DNA from: an uncultured Erysipelotrichaceae bacterium
GTDB taxonomy: Bacteria > Bacillota_I > Bacilli_A > RF39 > UBA660
Length of the DNA: 32,745 bases
Direction of reading: 5' to 3'
Assembly (NCBI GenBank): GCA_902780395.1
Contig: CACZFH010000018.1
Location: forward strand, 1-32,745
The notes below the pieces were generated by a model. It saw nothing but the letters and a program-made list of their open reading frames with translations. It made no database searches and had not been told where the DNA came from. How positions within the stretch are numbered: position 1 is the first letter of the stretch; each line of letters starts with the position of its first letter. A program made the translations under genes and the position numbers. Below, one piece after another: positions 7,364 to 14,598 of this stretch.

Positions 7364-8594
7364 ATTGATAAATACCTATATAATATTTCTTCTTACCCCT
7401 ACGAATAACAATAAATCTAGAGTCAATACACTTATCTTTTGAAACAACAAACTCAAGATCAGTAATTTTTTCTCCATTACAAGTAATAGAACCATTTCCT
7501 ACAAATTCCCTAGCTTCCCTTTTACTAGAACAAATACCACCTTGTACTAATAAGTCAACAATTGATAAATCTTCAGTAATCTCAAATGGTTTTAATCCTT
7601 TAAACGCAACTTCAATATCCTTAGAAGTAAAAGAACGAATATCCCCACTAAATAAAGATTCACTAATCTTAACAGCTTCTAAATAACTATCTTCACCATG
7701 TAAATCAGTAATAATTTCACGAGCTAAAGCCTTATGAGCCTCTCTTAATTCTGGATGTTCTTTATTCTTTTTATCCAATTCTTCTATCTCTTCAACACTT
7801 AAGAATGTAAAAATCTTTAAGTAATCAACAACCATTTCATCATCTACATTTATTAAAAATTGATATAACTCATAAGAAGAAGTTTTATTTTCATCTAACC
7901 ATAAAGCATTTCCTTCACTCTTACCAAATTTATTACCATATTTATCAAGAACTAAAGGCATAGTAAAAGCATAAGCATCTTTTCCTAATTTTTTCTTAAT
8001 TAAATCAATACCAGTTGTAATATTTCCCCATTGATCAGACCCTTCAACTTGCATAATACAATTTTTATTTTCATATAACCATAAAAAATCATATCCTTGA
8101 ATTAACATATAAGCAAATTCTGCAAATGTAATACCTGTTTCTAATCTTCTCTTAATAATATCTTTATCTAACATATAGTTTACAGTAATATACTTGCCAA
8201 TATCACGTAAAACATCTGTAAACTCATATCCCTTAAACCAATCATAATTATTAACAACTTCCGCTTTTCCTTCAAATATTTTACTAACTTGAGCTTTTAT
8301 ACCATCTAAGTTTTCATTAAGTTTCTCTTTACTAATAATTTCTCTTTCAGCTGTAGGTCTAGGATCACCAATTAACCCAGTAGCCCCACCACATAATAAA
8401 ATTGGATGATGTCCAGCTTTAGCCAATCTTTTAGCTGTAACCAAGCTAGAATAATGACCTAAGTGTAAACTATCTGCTGTAGGATCAGTACCCCAATAAA
8501 AAGTAATCTTCTCATTGTTTAACTTATCCGCAATATCCTCTCCTGCAACATCTTTAACTAAACCTCTCCAAACTAATTCTTCAAATAATGTCAT
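7362..8594 (-). CDS. tyrS: Tyrosyl-tRNA synthetase
   Basis: This 410-residue class I synthetase charges tRNA-Tyr. It has the HLGH motif at residues 44-47 (the HIGH equivalent) and KFGKS near residue 222 (the KMSKS equivalent). The tyrosine pocket segment YMLIQGYDFLWLY and the QVEGSDQWGN motif are typical of bacterial TyrRS. The C-terminal S4-like RNA-binding domain begins near residue 340 (SIVDLLVQGGICSSKREARE). Its ATG overlaps the stop codon of the CYTH gene by four bases, and both lie under a T-box leader with a tyrosine specifier. The very C-terminus, GKKKYYIGIY, is basic and aromatic. Confidence 0.97.
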   Translation of the reverse strand: MTLFEELVWRGLVKDVAGEDIADKLNNEKITFYWGTDPTADSLHLGHYSSLVTAKRLAKAGHHPILLCGGATGLIGDPRPTAEREIISKEKLNENLDGIKAQVSKIFEGKAEVVNNYDWFKGYEFTDVLRDIGKYITVNYMLDKDIIKRRLETGITFAEFAYMLIQGYDFLWLYENKNCIMQVEGSDQWGNITTGIDLIKKKLGKDAYAFTMPLVLDKYGNKFGKSEGNALWLDENKTSSYELYQFLINVDDEMVVDYLKIFTFLSVEEIEELDKKNKEHPELREAHKALAREIITDLHGEDSYLEAVKISESLFSGDIRSFTSKDIEVAFKGLKPFEITEDLSIVDLLVQGGICSSKREAREFVGNGSITCNGEKITDLEFVVSKDKCIDSRFIVIRRGKKKYYIGIYQ

Positions 8595-9136
8595 TTTCTC
8601 TCCTCCTCTAATTTCAAATCATATATTTCTTCCAAATTATAACCATAATCTAAATAAATACCTTCAACATCAGTAGTAACACAATCTTCTTTTGAATAAC
8701 CTAATAACCCCAAAATTTCATAAACAGCTTCTTCACTAGGGCCTTCAATTTCCAAATAGGTAGGAATCATAGGCCAAGAATCAATATCAATCTCTACTCC
8801 ATTTAAAGAATATTGAATTCTTCTATTTTCTTGATATCCTTTTGCTTCATACCCAAGTTCATTTAATATTTGATTACATTTCAAAAAATCATCCACTTCA
8901 ATTTCTAATTCTTGAGTTCCATCAATTTCTGAAGAAACTAAGTTTTTAATAGTTAAAGTAGTTTTCTCTCCATTTGTCCGAAGACGAATCCATTTTCCTT
9001 CAACTTTAGGAATAAAGTCATAAACATAACGTCTTTGTAATAAATCCCATTCCTTTTTAGCACCCAACTTTTCTAATTTAGCTATTATCTCATCTTGATC
9101 AATTTCTAGTATTCTTACCTCATATTCTGTATGCAT
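8591..9136 (-). CDS. CYTH domain protein (class IV adenylate cyclase or triphosphatase-like)
   Basis: The 181-residue protein is a CYTH-fold tunnel enzyme, a family that acts on triphosphates such as thiamin triphosphate, inorganic triphosphate or, in some members, ATP. The N-terminal EYEVRILEID is the E-x-E-x-K signature with Arg in place of the usual Lys. Further on, WIRLRT, TLTIKNL, ELEIEVDD and PTYLEIEGPS give the expected alternating acidic and basic residues lining the tunnel. I place the start at 9136, where AGGAGG lies 4 bases before the ATG; an ATG at 9166 would fall inside the T-box terminator. It is the first gene after the tyrosine T-box and overlaps tyrS by four bases. Its cellular substrate is unknown. 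Confidence 0.82.
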   Translation of the reverse strand: MHTEYEVRILEIDQDEIIAKLEKLGAKKEWDLLQRRYVYDFIPKVEGKWIRLRTNGEKTTLTIKNLVSSEIDGTQELEIEVDDFLKCNQILNELGYEAKGYQENRRIQYSLNGVEIDIDSWPMIPTYLEIEGPSEEAVYEILGLLGYSKEDCVTTDVEGIYLDYGYNLEEIYDLKLEEERK

Positions 9137-9348
9137 AAATCCTCCTAAAAAAAAGCGAATAATCATCCTAAGGACGAAATATTCGCGGTACCACCTTAAT
9201 TCATGTAAAACATGCTCTTAATCTCTTAACGCGAGTAACGATTTTTCTCCAAGCCTGTATTTCAAAATAATAATACTCTTAGTTTTCACCAATCACTAAG
9301 TCTCTATAAAATATTATTAATTCTACTAAAAACTCTTCCTTGAAAATT
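9137..9348 (-). promoter_or_regulatory. Tyrosine T-box riboswitch (UAC specifier)
   Basis: The minus strand carries the T-box core AAGGTGGTACCGCG (9196-9183), which forms the antiterminator bulge that contacts the uncharged tRNA acceptor end. Stem I includes AGAGA and GGTGAAAAC motifs, and the specifier loop reads GAAATACA, with the UAC tyrosine codon at 9259-9257. The competing terminator pairs GCGAATA (9186-9180 region) with TATTCGC (9161-9155) and is followed by eight T. The T-run leads directly into the AGGAGG of the first gene. Uncharged tRNA-Tyr should therefore raise expression of the CYTH-tyrS operon. Confidence 0.95.
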
Positions 9349-9354
9349 AAATTC

Positions 9355-9383
9355 ATTTTATCACAAATAATAAAGGAATGCAA
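9355..9383 (-). promoter_or_regulatory. Promoter of the T-box CYTH-tyrS operon
   Basis: On the minus strand TTGCAT (9383-9378), a 17-base spacer and TAAAAT (9360-9355) with an extended TGA before it form a good sigma-A promoter placed just before stem I. Confidence 0.8.
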
Positions 9384-9401
9384 TAAGTCTTTAGAATAGG
9401 T

Positions 9402-9430
9402 TTGACATAATAATCATTATTTAGTAAGAT
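9402..9430 (+). promoter_or_regulatory. Promoter of the 118-residue protein gene
   Basis: TTGACA (9402-9407), a 17-base spacer and TAAGAT (9425-9430) form a near-consensus sigma-A promoter, divergent from the T-box operon. The start point should be near 9437, leaving a leader of about 20 bases. Confidence 0.8.
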
Positions 9431-9458
9431 AATATACTAAGAAATGAGAGGAATAAAC

Positions 9459-9815
9459 ATGACAAAAGAGCAAGAAATAATTAGAGAAAAAAAATTAAAC
9501 ATTATTAAACAAGAAATAAAAAAATCACAATATATGGCAAGTATTTTATTTTTAAATGCAACAGATACACTAAAATTAATAAATAAGAATATTAATAAAT
9601 TACTTAAATATACAGACTTACCATCAGATCAAGATTTTATCGATAGAATTAATGAATTAAAAAAACCATATATAGAAGCTGCTAAAAAAGAAATGGAAAA
9701 AAATGAGAACAACAAAAGAAAGGATTTAATTACTACACCATCCGAAGAGAAACAGCAACAATTTCAATTAAGCAAGCAAAAAGAAGAAGGCACAAAAAAA
9801 ATGATTAAAAAATAA
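9459..9815 (+). CDS. Small basic, mostly helical protein, unknown
   Basis: The 118-residue product is rich in Lys and Glu and has no signal peptide or transmembrane helix. Residues 1-75 look like two or three amphipathic helices (for example QYMASILFLNATDTLKLINK), and the last 35 residues look disordered and carry Gln and Lys runs. I recognise no family. The start at 9459 is preferred because GAGAGG precedes it at proper spacing; an in-frame ATG at 9444 lies too close to the predicted transcription start. It is a single-gene unit with its own strong promoter and a shared downstream terminator, so it is likely expressed. Its job is not evident. Confidence 0.65.
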   Translation: MTKEQEIIREKKLNIIKQEIKKSQYMASILFLNATDTLKLINKNINKLLKYTDLPSDQDFIDRINELKKPYIEAAKKEMEKNENNKRKDLITTPSEEKQQQFQLSKQKEEGTKKMIKK

Positions 9816-9828
9816 TCATTTTTTTATT
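9796..9828. terminator. Bidirectional terminator
   Basis: AAATGATTA (9799-9807) pairs with TAATCATTT (9813-9821), with extra A-T pairs on both ends and a T-run on each strand. It ends both the 118-residue gene and the YtxH operon. Confidence 0.8.
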
Positions 9829-10222
9829 TTTCTAATTTCTTTAATGCTTCTTTAGATACTTTAATAACATTATTTAAAACATCTTCAGCAGTACTTTTCA
9901 AAGCAGGAGTTCCTTTTTCTTTAGCTAAATCAACTAATTCTTCTGCTTTAACCTTTAATTCTGCTCCTTTATTCTTAGCAAAATCCATTACTTTTTCTTT
10001 ATCTAAATCTTCTAATCCTTCTTTAATTTCTTTAACTTTAGCATCAAATTCTTTTTTTACATCATCAATGTCAATCTTTTTTGCTTGATTAACCATTTCA
10101 TCTAATTTAGCTTTTAACTCTTTTCTAGTCTCTTCCCCAGATTTAGGTGCAAATAACAAACCAGCACCAGCTCCTAAAAGAGCACCAGCTAAAAAACCTC
10201 CAAATTTCTTTTTCTTACTCAT
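9824..10222 (-). CDS. YtxH-like protein
   Basis: The 132-residue protein has a short basic start, then a Gly/Ala-rich membrane segment, FLAGALLGAGAGLLFAPKSG, at about residues 10-29. This is followed by ETRKEL and a long charged helix. This layout is the YtxH family signature, a group of small membrane-associated proteins found across Firmicutes and linked to general stress in Bacillus. The helical tail is built of Lys/Glu-rich repeats and is probably a coiled coil. GGAGG precedes the ATG, and only four bases separate it from the DUF948 gene. YtxG (DUF948) and YtxH are also neighbours in Bacillus. Confidence 0.85.
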   Translation of the reverse strand: MSKKKKFGGFLAGALLGAGAGLLFAPKSGEETRKELKAKLDEMVNQAKKIDIDDVKKEFDAKVKEIKEGLEDLDKEKVMDFAKNKGAELKVKAEELVDLAKEKGTPALKSTAEDVLNNVIKVSKEALKKLEK

Positions 10223-10226
10223 AATT

Positions 10227-10502
10227 TTAATCCTCCTCTTTCATTTTCTTATTAAATATTTTTGATACTGCAGAACTAACACCAAATACCATAGAATTAC
10301 TGATATTAGCAAGTCCATTTGCTGCTTTACTAAAAGTTGAGATTGCTCCACTAAAAGAATCAACTTTATTGGAAACATCATCTGTAATTTTATCTACTTT
10401 ATCTAAAATCGTAATTAGTTTTATTCCAACAATAATAAACACAATAATTAAGACAATAGCAGATACATAAAGTAGTACAGATAAAAAAGTATTAATATCC
10501 AT
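10227..10502 (-). CDS. DUF948 (YtxG-like) membrane protein
   Basis: The 91-residue product starts MDINTFLSVLLYVSAIVLII and has one N-terminal transmembrane helix. A heptad-like segment follows (KLITILDKVDKITDDVSNKVDSFSGAI), with hydrophobic residues spaced as in a helical bundle. This matches DUF948/YtxG proteins. The start at 10502 is chosen because AAAGGAG lies 6 bases upstream; the longer in-frame reading to 10544 overlaps the preceding gene and has no site. It sits directly before the YtxH gene, its usual partner. The molecular role of the pair is unclear even in Bacillus. Confidence 0.75.
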   Translation of the reverse strand: MDINTFLSVLLYVSAIVLIIVFIIVGIKLITILDKVDKITDDVSNKVDSFSGAISTFSKAANGLANISNSMVFGVSSAVSKIFNKKMKEED

Positions 10503-10515
10503 AGGAATCTCCTTT

Positions 10516-11592
10516 CTATTCGTTTTCTTGATACATCGAATCAATTAAATCAAACAAGTTATCATCATCTGTATCATCATCCTTCTTTTCATCAGGAACA
10601 TCTAATACAGGAGTATCCAATACATCAGCCGATTCTACGACATCTTCAATATCTTGAACAACAGGATTAATCTCTTCTTCTTTTTTTTGCTCTTCTTCTT
10701 TTTCTTTTTTAGGAGCAGCTTTTTCCTTACTAGCATCTACATAATCTACATTATATTCTAACCCTAAATCTTGAAAATATTCCAAAGCATCTCCCATCGT
10801 AATTTCTTTTACCTCTGGTTTAGAATGATCACTTAAATCAACTAATAAATTCTCATCATCTTCTTCATCTACTTCAAATTTAGTATCATCAACTTCTGGT
10901 TCTTCCTCTTTTGGTAATCTTCTTTTTTCACCATAAGCTTTATTTCTAATATCATCTACACTTACATTAGTTCTACTATAAGATGAAATTCTAACATCTT
11001 TTTTCTCTTTAACATCCTCTTTTTTGTAGTTCTTATCTAGAATGCCATATATAGGAGAAATAATTGGACTTGGCTTAAAATAAGTCTTCTCTTCCTTCTT
11101 TTCATATGTACCATACACATGTACAGGGACATTATAAGTTTGATCCATCCCATATGGTTTACTTTCTTTATATACATTTGAAGAAGTTGGATAGAGTTCA
11201 GGCTTTTCCTCTATTTTTCTTTCAGGATATACAGCTACTTCTTCATTTTTTTCATTAAGAACTTCTTCTGACTCATCTAAAACTTGAAGAATTTCAGGTT
11301 CTTCTGGAACATAGTCATCCTCAATTTTAAAATCTTCATCATCCATAAATTTAAATTCTTCATGAGGTTGCTCTTTTACTTCTTCCTTAGGACGAATTTC
11401 AAAATCCTCATCCTTTAATTCTTCCTCTTGTAATTCTTCTATCTTATCTTCTCTTTTACCTGGTAAAACAATCTTCTTAGCAATTGGTTTTTCGGCCTTT
11501 TCTTTTACTTTTTTCTCTTTTTTAGGAGGTTCTTCTACTTCAACATATTCTACCTCAAAAAGAGCATTTTTTAATTTATCCAATAAACCCAT
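10516..11592 (-). CDS. Acidic, largely disordered protein with an amphipathic N-terminal helix
   Basis: The 358-residue product opens with MGLLDKLKNALFEVEYVEVE, a short amphipathic helix like those that tether SepF and other division proteins to the membrane. Nearly all the rest is Glu, Lys and Asp, with many short acidic runs and no obvious fold. A possible small ordered segment lies around residues 265-285 (GDALEYFQDLGLEYNVDYVD). I recognise no family. The neighbours trmB, ytxG and ytxH flank the DNA translocase gene sftA in Bacillus, and that protein also has a charged, flexible N-terminal part. It could be a remnant or relative of that region without the motor, but this is weak. AGAGGTG precedes the ATG. 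Confidence 0.6.
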   Translation of the reverse strand: MGLLDKLKNALFEVEYVEVEEPPKKEKKVKEKAEKPIAKKIVLPGKREDKIEELQEEELKDEDFEIRPKEEVKEQPHEEFKFMDDEDFKIEDDYVPEEPEILQVLDESEEVLNEKNEEVAVYPERKIEEKPELYPTSSNVYKESKPYGMDQTYNVPVHVYGTYEKKEEKTYFKPSPIISPIYGILDKNYKKEDVKEKKDVRISSYSRTNVSVDDIRNKAYGEKRRLPKEEEPEVDDTKFEVDEEDDENLLVDLSDHSKPEVKEITMGDALEYFQDLGLEYNVDYVDASKEKAAPKKEKEEEQKKEEEINPVVQDIEDVVESADVLDTPVLDVPDEKKDDDTDDDNLFDLIDSMYQENE

Positions 11593-11609
11593 GAGTTCAC
11601 CTCTTTTAT

Positions 11610-12269
11610 TTAGTTATCTAAATCTATTTTCTCATCCTCTAAATCTTTCTTATATAGATCTGTTTCCTCTCTCTCAACAACATCTAAAAAGTTTTCTTTA
11701 GAAGGATCAGCTTTAAATAACGAAAAATCTTCTTCTTTATAATCTAAAACATTCTCTCCAATTAAACTATCTAAAATTGCATCATGAAATTTAACGCTTC
11801 TAAGGACAGAACACATATTAGAAACAACATCAACAATTTCATCCTTTGGAACATATGCTTCCATTTTTGCATAATGAAATACAAATTGAACAAAATAATT
11901 AGAATCTACTTCATCAATCTGAATATAGCCTGTTTTCTTACCATAATCTAAACGTTTTGAAAGATAAGATTCACTATTTTCTTCATAATTGTTAGAAATT
12001 TTATGATAATAACTAATTGCATCAACATATAAATAATATCTATTATTATGAAAATCCATCAATACAGCATTATATTCATCTTTATCAACAAACCGAAGCG
12101 TCTTAGGTAAATAATACTTATACCCTTCATAAAATTCATTATACATGGATACTTTCACAGACATAAGCGTATCTAAATTATTCTCAATACTATTATTATC
12201 TAATTTTTTTATGCTACACCCTGTTATGAAAAGTACGGAAATAGAAAGTAAAATAAATAATTTTTTCAT
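11610..12269 (-). CDS. Lipoprotein, unknown
   Basis: The 219-residue protein starts MKKLFILLSISVLFITGCS, a lipoprotein signal peptide with the lipobox ITGC; Cys18 should be lipid-modified and anchored on the outer face of the membrane. The mature part mixes helices and strands, with many Tyr (for example NNRYYLYVDAISYYHK) and an acidic tail. I do not recognise the family. AGTAGGTG precedes the ATG. It has its own promoter after trmB and is followed 17 bases later by the acidic protein gene, so it probably heads an operon running through YtxH. Confidence 0.7.
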   Translation of the reverse strand: MKKLFILLSISVLFITGCSIKKLDNNSIENNLDTLMSVKVSMYNEFYEGYKYYLPKTLRFVDKDEYNAVLMDFHNNRYYLYVDAISYYHKISNNYEENSESYLSKRLDYGKKTGYIQIDEVDSNYFVQFVFHYAKMEAYVPKDEIVDVVSNMCSVLRSVKFHDAILDSLIGENVLDYKEEDFSLFKADPSKENFLDVVEREETDLYKKDLEDEKIDLDN

Positions 12270-12289
12270 ATTTCACCTACTCTTATTAC

Positions 12290-12318
12290 ATTATATCATT
12301 ATTTTTACAATTGGTAAA
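12290..12318 (-). promoter_or_regulatory. Promoter of the lipoprotein operon
   Basis: On the minus strand TTTACC (12318-12313), a 17-base spacer and TATAAT (12295-12290) preceded by TGA form an extended -10 promoter 21 bases before the lipoprotein ATG. Confidence 0.7.
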
Positions 12319-12341
12319 TTTTTTTCTAGTGCTTGACGTTT

Positions 12342-12974
12342 TTACTGACAATCTTTGGAGCAAGAAACATAGTAAATAGGCATCCCATTATTAGAAAACT
12401 TATCTTCATATTCAGTAGTAATAAGAGGTGTATCATCTTGATGATAATCTAAATATACCTTATTCAAAACATACCCTGCTTCACTAAAAGATACTAAAGA
12501 ATATTGAAATAATAACCTATTATCTGTTCTCATCTCAATCCTTTTTTGATCAATGAAAACAGATTCATACTTTTCTAAAAAAAGACTACTAGATAAGCGT
12601 CGCAAATGATGTCTATTTTTAGGCCATGGATCGGAAAAATTTAAATAAATACAAGATATTTCATGATCAAAAATTTCATCAATCATCAAAGCATCAGCTC
12701 TTACAAATACTAGATTATCTAACTTACCATCTAACTTTTGAATAGCTTTTACAATAACACTATCATACTTTTCTATTCCAACAAAATTTATATTTGGATA
12801 TTTCATAGCATTTTCTATAATAAACTTTCCTTTTCCCATTCCAATCTCAACATAAATAGGATTGTCATTTTTAAAATATTCTTTCCACTTACCACAGTAA
12901 GGAAAAGGATCCTTTATTAAAGAATCAGCTTCTTCCATAATTATTTCTTTATTTTTTACATTTCTAAGACGCAT
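12342..12974 (-). CDS. trmB: tRNA (guanine-N7)-methyltransferase TrmB
   Basis: The 210-residue enzyme methylates G46 in the variable loop of tRNA using S-adenosylmethionine. It has the SAM-binding motif VEIGMGKGKF near residue 45, then NFVGIEKYDSV. The family signature LNFSDPWPKNRHHLRRL lies around residue 120, and the C-terminal TEYEDKF motif is also present. The start at 12974 (MRLRNVKNKE) is chosen because GGGTGAT lies 4 bases before it; an ATG at 12986 has no site. An extended -10 (TGCTAGAAT on the minus strand) is visible about 30 bases upstream, divergent from the small coiled-coil gene. Confidence 0.95.
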   Translation of the reverse strand: MRLRNVKNKEIIMEEADSLIKDPFPYCGKWKEYFKNDNPIYVEIGMGKGKFIIENAMKYPNINFVGIEKYDSVIVKAIQKLDGKLDNLVFVRADALMIDEIFDHEISCIYLNFSDPWPKNRHHLRRLSSSLFLEKYESVFIDQKRIEMRTDNRLLFQYSLVSFSEAGYVLNKVYLDYHQDDTPLITTEYEDKFSNNGMPIYYVSCSKDCQ

Positions 12975-13055
12975 AGTATCACCCAATTTCTTATTCTAGC
13001 ATAGTTTCTTTTTTTTTCCTATAGCATATAATAAGAAGAGTAAGAAGGTGATTAG

Positions 13056-13217
13056 ATGAATCAATTTCCTTATCCATATCCTTTCCCAATTAATATAAAC
13101 TATGGATTACTAGAAAAAATAAAGGAATTAGAAGAAAGAATAAAACATCTAGAAGAATTAAATCAAAAAAAAGATAATACTTATCTAAAAAAAATAGATA
13201 CTTATAACATGATTTAA
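13056..13217 (+). CDS. 53-residue coiled-coil small protein
   Basis: An open frame of 53 codons starts at 13056 behind AAGAAGGTGAT, an almost complete Shine-Dalgarno sequence. The product begins MNQFPYPYPFP, a Pro/Tyr/Phe repeat. It continues with LLEKIKELEERIKHLEELNQ, whose Leu and Ile spacing fits a short parallel coiled coil, and ends in a polar tail. No family is recognised. The sequence CATATAATA (13025-13033) upstream resembles the -10 of sporulation sigma factors E and K (CATA-n3-TA), but no matching -35 is clear. A Pro/Tyr-rich head with a coiled coil would suit a small spore coat or scaffold protein; this is a guess. The region from 12975 to 13284 otherwise holds only promoters. Confidence 0.6.
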   Translation: MNQFPYPYPFPININYGLLEKIKELEERIKHLEELNQKKDNTYLKKIDTYNMI

Positions 13218-13248
13218 TAGAAAAAAGACTACTCATTTGAAAAAGCTA

Positions 13249-13257
13249 TGTTATACT
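13249..13257 (+). promoter_or_regulatory. Extended -10 promoter of the FemX pair
   Basis: TGTTATACT (13249-13257) is an extended -10 element 27 bases before the first FemX start codon. No convincing -35 stands at 17 bases; TTGAAA (13237-13242) is too close to serve. Confidence 0.5.
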
Positions 13258-13284
13258 AATTATAAAAGAAAGTGAGGAGTCAAA

Positions 13285-14598
13285 ATGTTAAAATTAACAC
13301 ATGTTGAAAAAGAACAATTCGATTTATTTGTAAAGAATCATCCGACCAAATCTCATTTCCTACAATCACTAGCTTGGGGAGAATTTTCAAAAGTTAAAAA
13401 GAATCTTACCCCATACTACTTAGCCCTAGTAAATGAAAACAATGAAATTGTCGCTGCTACATTATTATTAGAAAAAAAACTACCTATGAATTTTAGTTAT
13501 TTTTATGCACCAAGAGGATTTGTATTAGATTATAAAAAGAAAGAACTATTGAAAACTATGACTAAAAATATAGTTGCCTTTGCCAAACGAAAAAATGCCA
13601 TTTTCGTTAAAATAGATCCAGATATTATTAAAACATCTATTAATTATCAAGGAGAAGAAAAACCAAATCCAGATTATGAATATATTTTTAATTCCATCAA
13701 AGAATGTGGATTTAAACATCAAGGCTTTACCAAAAACTTTGAAACAATGCAACCTAGGTATACTTTCAGAATTGATTTAAATCAGTCTCTAGAAGAGATA
13801 GAAAATCATTTTTCTAAAACAACTAAACAACGAATAGCAAAAAGTCTAAAACTAGATACAGAGGTTACCATAGGAAATCAAGATGATTTAAAAGACTTTT
13901 ACAAATTAATGACTCTTACAGAAAGTAGAAAAGACTTTATTTCTTATAATGAAGATTATTATGAAACTCTATATGAAATATTTAATGGCAACAAAAATAG
14001 TAAAGCAACTTTGTTTTTAGGAAAAGTACACATTCAAAAAACAATCAAAGCTCTAGAAAAAAATCTTAAAGAAATTAATAATCAAATATCAATTTTACCT
14101 ATAGATAATCTAAGTAAGAGTGCCAAATCAAAATTAAATGAATTAACAAAACAAAAAGATAATATTTTAAAAGAAATTGAAAAATATAAAGAATATAAAA
14201 AAGAATATGGAAATGATATTACTCTAAGTGGTCATATGATTATTGAATATGGTGATAAAGCCTGGGTATTATATGCAGGAAATCATAATATTTTACAAGA
14301 AACATATGTAAACTATAATACCTACTTTGAACACTTAAAATATTGTAAAGATAGAGGCTTAAAAATCTATGACCAATTTGGTACAATTGGAGATTTAAGT
14401 GAAGACAACCCAAGACTAGGTTTACATGAATTCAAAAAGAAATTTGGAGGAGACTATATAGAGTTTATTGGAGAATGGGACTATATTACAAATCCTTTAA
14501 TGTACTTCATCTTTACAAAACTAGTACCAATATATAGAAAAATAATAAGACAAAAAAGTAAGAAGGCGCTTAAAAATGAAATTAATAAAACTGAGTAA
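13285..14598 (+). CDS. FemX/MurM-type peptidoglycan bridge aminoacyl ligase, copy 1
   Basis: FemABX enzymes transfer amino acids from aminoacyl-tRNA onto the Lys (or equivalent) side chain of lipid II to build the interpeptide bridge. This 437-residue protein has the two GNAT-like domains of the family. FLQSLAWGEFSKVKK and FYAPRGFVLDYKKKEL lie in the first, and TKQRIAKSLKLDTEV starts the second. A helical hairpin at about residues 250-300 forms the coiled-coil arm typical of FemA. The C-terminal YDQFGTIGDLSEDNPRLGL and the KKFGGDYIEFIGEWD motif are diagnostic. GTGAGGAG precedes the ATG. The amino acid transferred cannot be told from the sequence. Confidence 0.92.
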   Translation: MLKLTHVEKEQFDLFVKNHPTKSHFLQSLAWGEFSKVKKNLTPYYLALVNENNEIVAATLLLEKKLPMNFSYFYAPRGFVLDYKKKELLKTMTKNIVAFAKRKNAIFVKIDPDIIKTSINYQGEEKPNPDYEYIFNSIKECGFKHQGFTKNFETMQPRYTFRIDLNQSLEEIENHFSKTTKQRIAKSLKLDTEVTIGNQDDLKDFYKLMTLTESRKDFISYNEDYYETLYEIFNGNKNSKATLFLGKVHIQKTIKALEKNLKEINNQISILPIDNLSKSAKSKLNELTKQKDNILKEIEKYKEYKKEYGNDITLSGHMIIEYGDKAWVLYAGNHNILQETYVNYNTYFEHLKYCKDRGLKIYDQFGTIGDLSEDNPRLGLHEFKKKFGGDYIEFIGEWDYITNPLMYFIFTKLVPIYRKIIRQKSKKALKNEINKTE

